This document shows positions 15,769-15,785 of a stretch of 15,785 bases of DNA, piece after piece. Positions within the stretch are counted from its first letter, which is position 1; every line of letters begins with the position of its first letter. Origin of the DNA: JBHIFB01 sp046760905 (GTDB lineage: Bacteria; Gemmatimonadota; CAZMKB01); assembly GCA_046760905.1 (NCBI GenBank), contig JBHIFB010000068.1, forward strand, positions 1 through 15,785, read 5' to 3'. A program made the position numbers and the translations under genes. The notes below the pieces were generated by a model. It was not told where the DNA came from and ran no database searches. It saw only the letters and a program-made list of their open reading frames with translations.

Positions 15769-15775
15769 AAGGAGG
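15769..15775 (+). promoter_or_regulatory. Ribosome binding site of a divergent gene at the edge
   Basis: AAGGAGG on the plus strand, a perfect anti-16S match, 6 bases before ATG at 15782. It marks the start of the only plus-strand gene supported here. The 128-base divergent gap (15654-15781) must hold promoters for both directions, but no convincing hexamer pair was found. Confidence 0.7.
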
Positions 15776-15781
15776 CCCCTC

Positions 15782-15785
15782 ATGA
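15782..15785 (+). CDS. Start of a plus-strand gene, only the first codon visible
   Basis: ATG plus one base at the right edge, placed correctly after AAGGAGG. Nothing can be said about the product. It is divergent from the small exported protein at 15288-15653. Confidence 0.55.

Overview
The window comes from a bacterial chromosome. It has strong Shine-Dalgarno sites, sigma-70 type promoters, a GntR/MocR regulator and many proteins with N-terminal signal peptides or lipobox-like sequences. The secreted proteins carry FG-GAP/VCBS, Asp-box and ASPIC/UnbV-like repeats and a PPAD-type arginine deiminase. This mix fits an uncultured bacterium of the FCB or a related candidate phylum; that placement is inference from architecture, not from a marker gene. 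Apart from a start codon at the extreme right edge, every supported gene is on the minus strand.

Left block (1-6445), read right to left. A good promoter (6418-6445) precedes a MocR-type regulator. It is followed by an exported nitroreductase-like protein, an exported MerB (organomercurial lyase)-like protein, an unrecognised protein with an N-terminal hydrophobic segment, a signal peptidase I homologue lacking both catalytic residues, and an M1 aminopeptidase homologue lacking one zinc ligand. The M1 gene runs off the left edge. It starts with GTG and occupies a frame open for all of 1-1458. Gaps range from 14 to about 140 bases, so this looks like one transcription unit or a chain of closely linked ones. 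Several members are enzyme-family proteins moved outside the cytoplasm or with altered catalytic or cofactor residues. This is the most unusual part of the window.

Middle block (6699-8296). A single gene encodes a secreted protein of about seven sialidase-like beta-propeller repeats plus a C-terminal Ig-like module. It has its own promoter (8269-8296).

Second operon (8481-13541). A promoter with exact consensus hexamers (TTGACA, 17 bases, TATAAT), overlapped by a perfect 7-bp dyad, drives a 1098-residue secreted multi-domain propeller protein. A secreted peptidylarginine-deiminase-like enzyme follows 46 bases downstream. Together they suggest extracellular binding plus citrullination or guanidine hydrolysis.

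Right block (13542-15785). An AT-rich non-coding stretch is followed by a broken FG-GAP gene (one frameshift and one in-frame TGA) and a small exported protein of unknown function. The last bases hold a perfect ribosome binding site and an ATG for a divergent plus-strand gene that continues outside the window. No tRNA, rRNA, CRISPR array or insertion sequence was seen.
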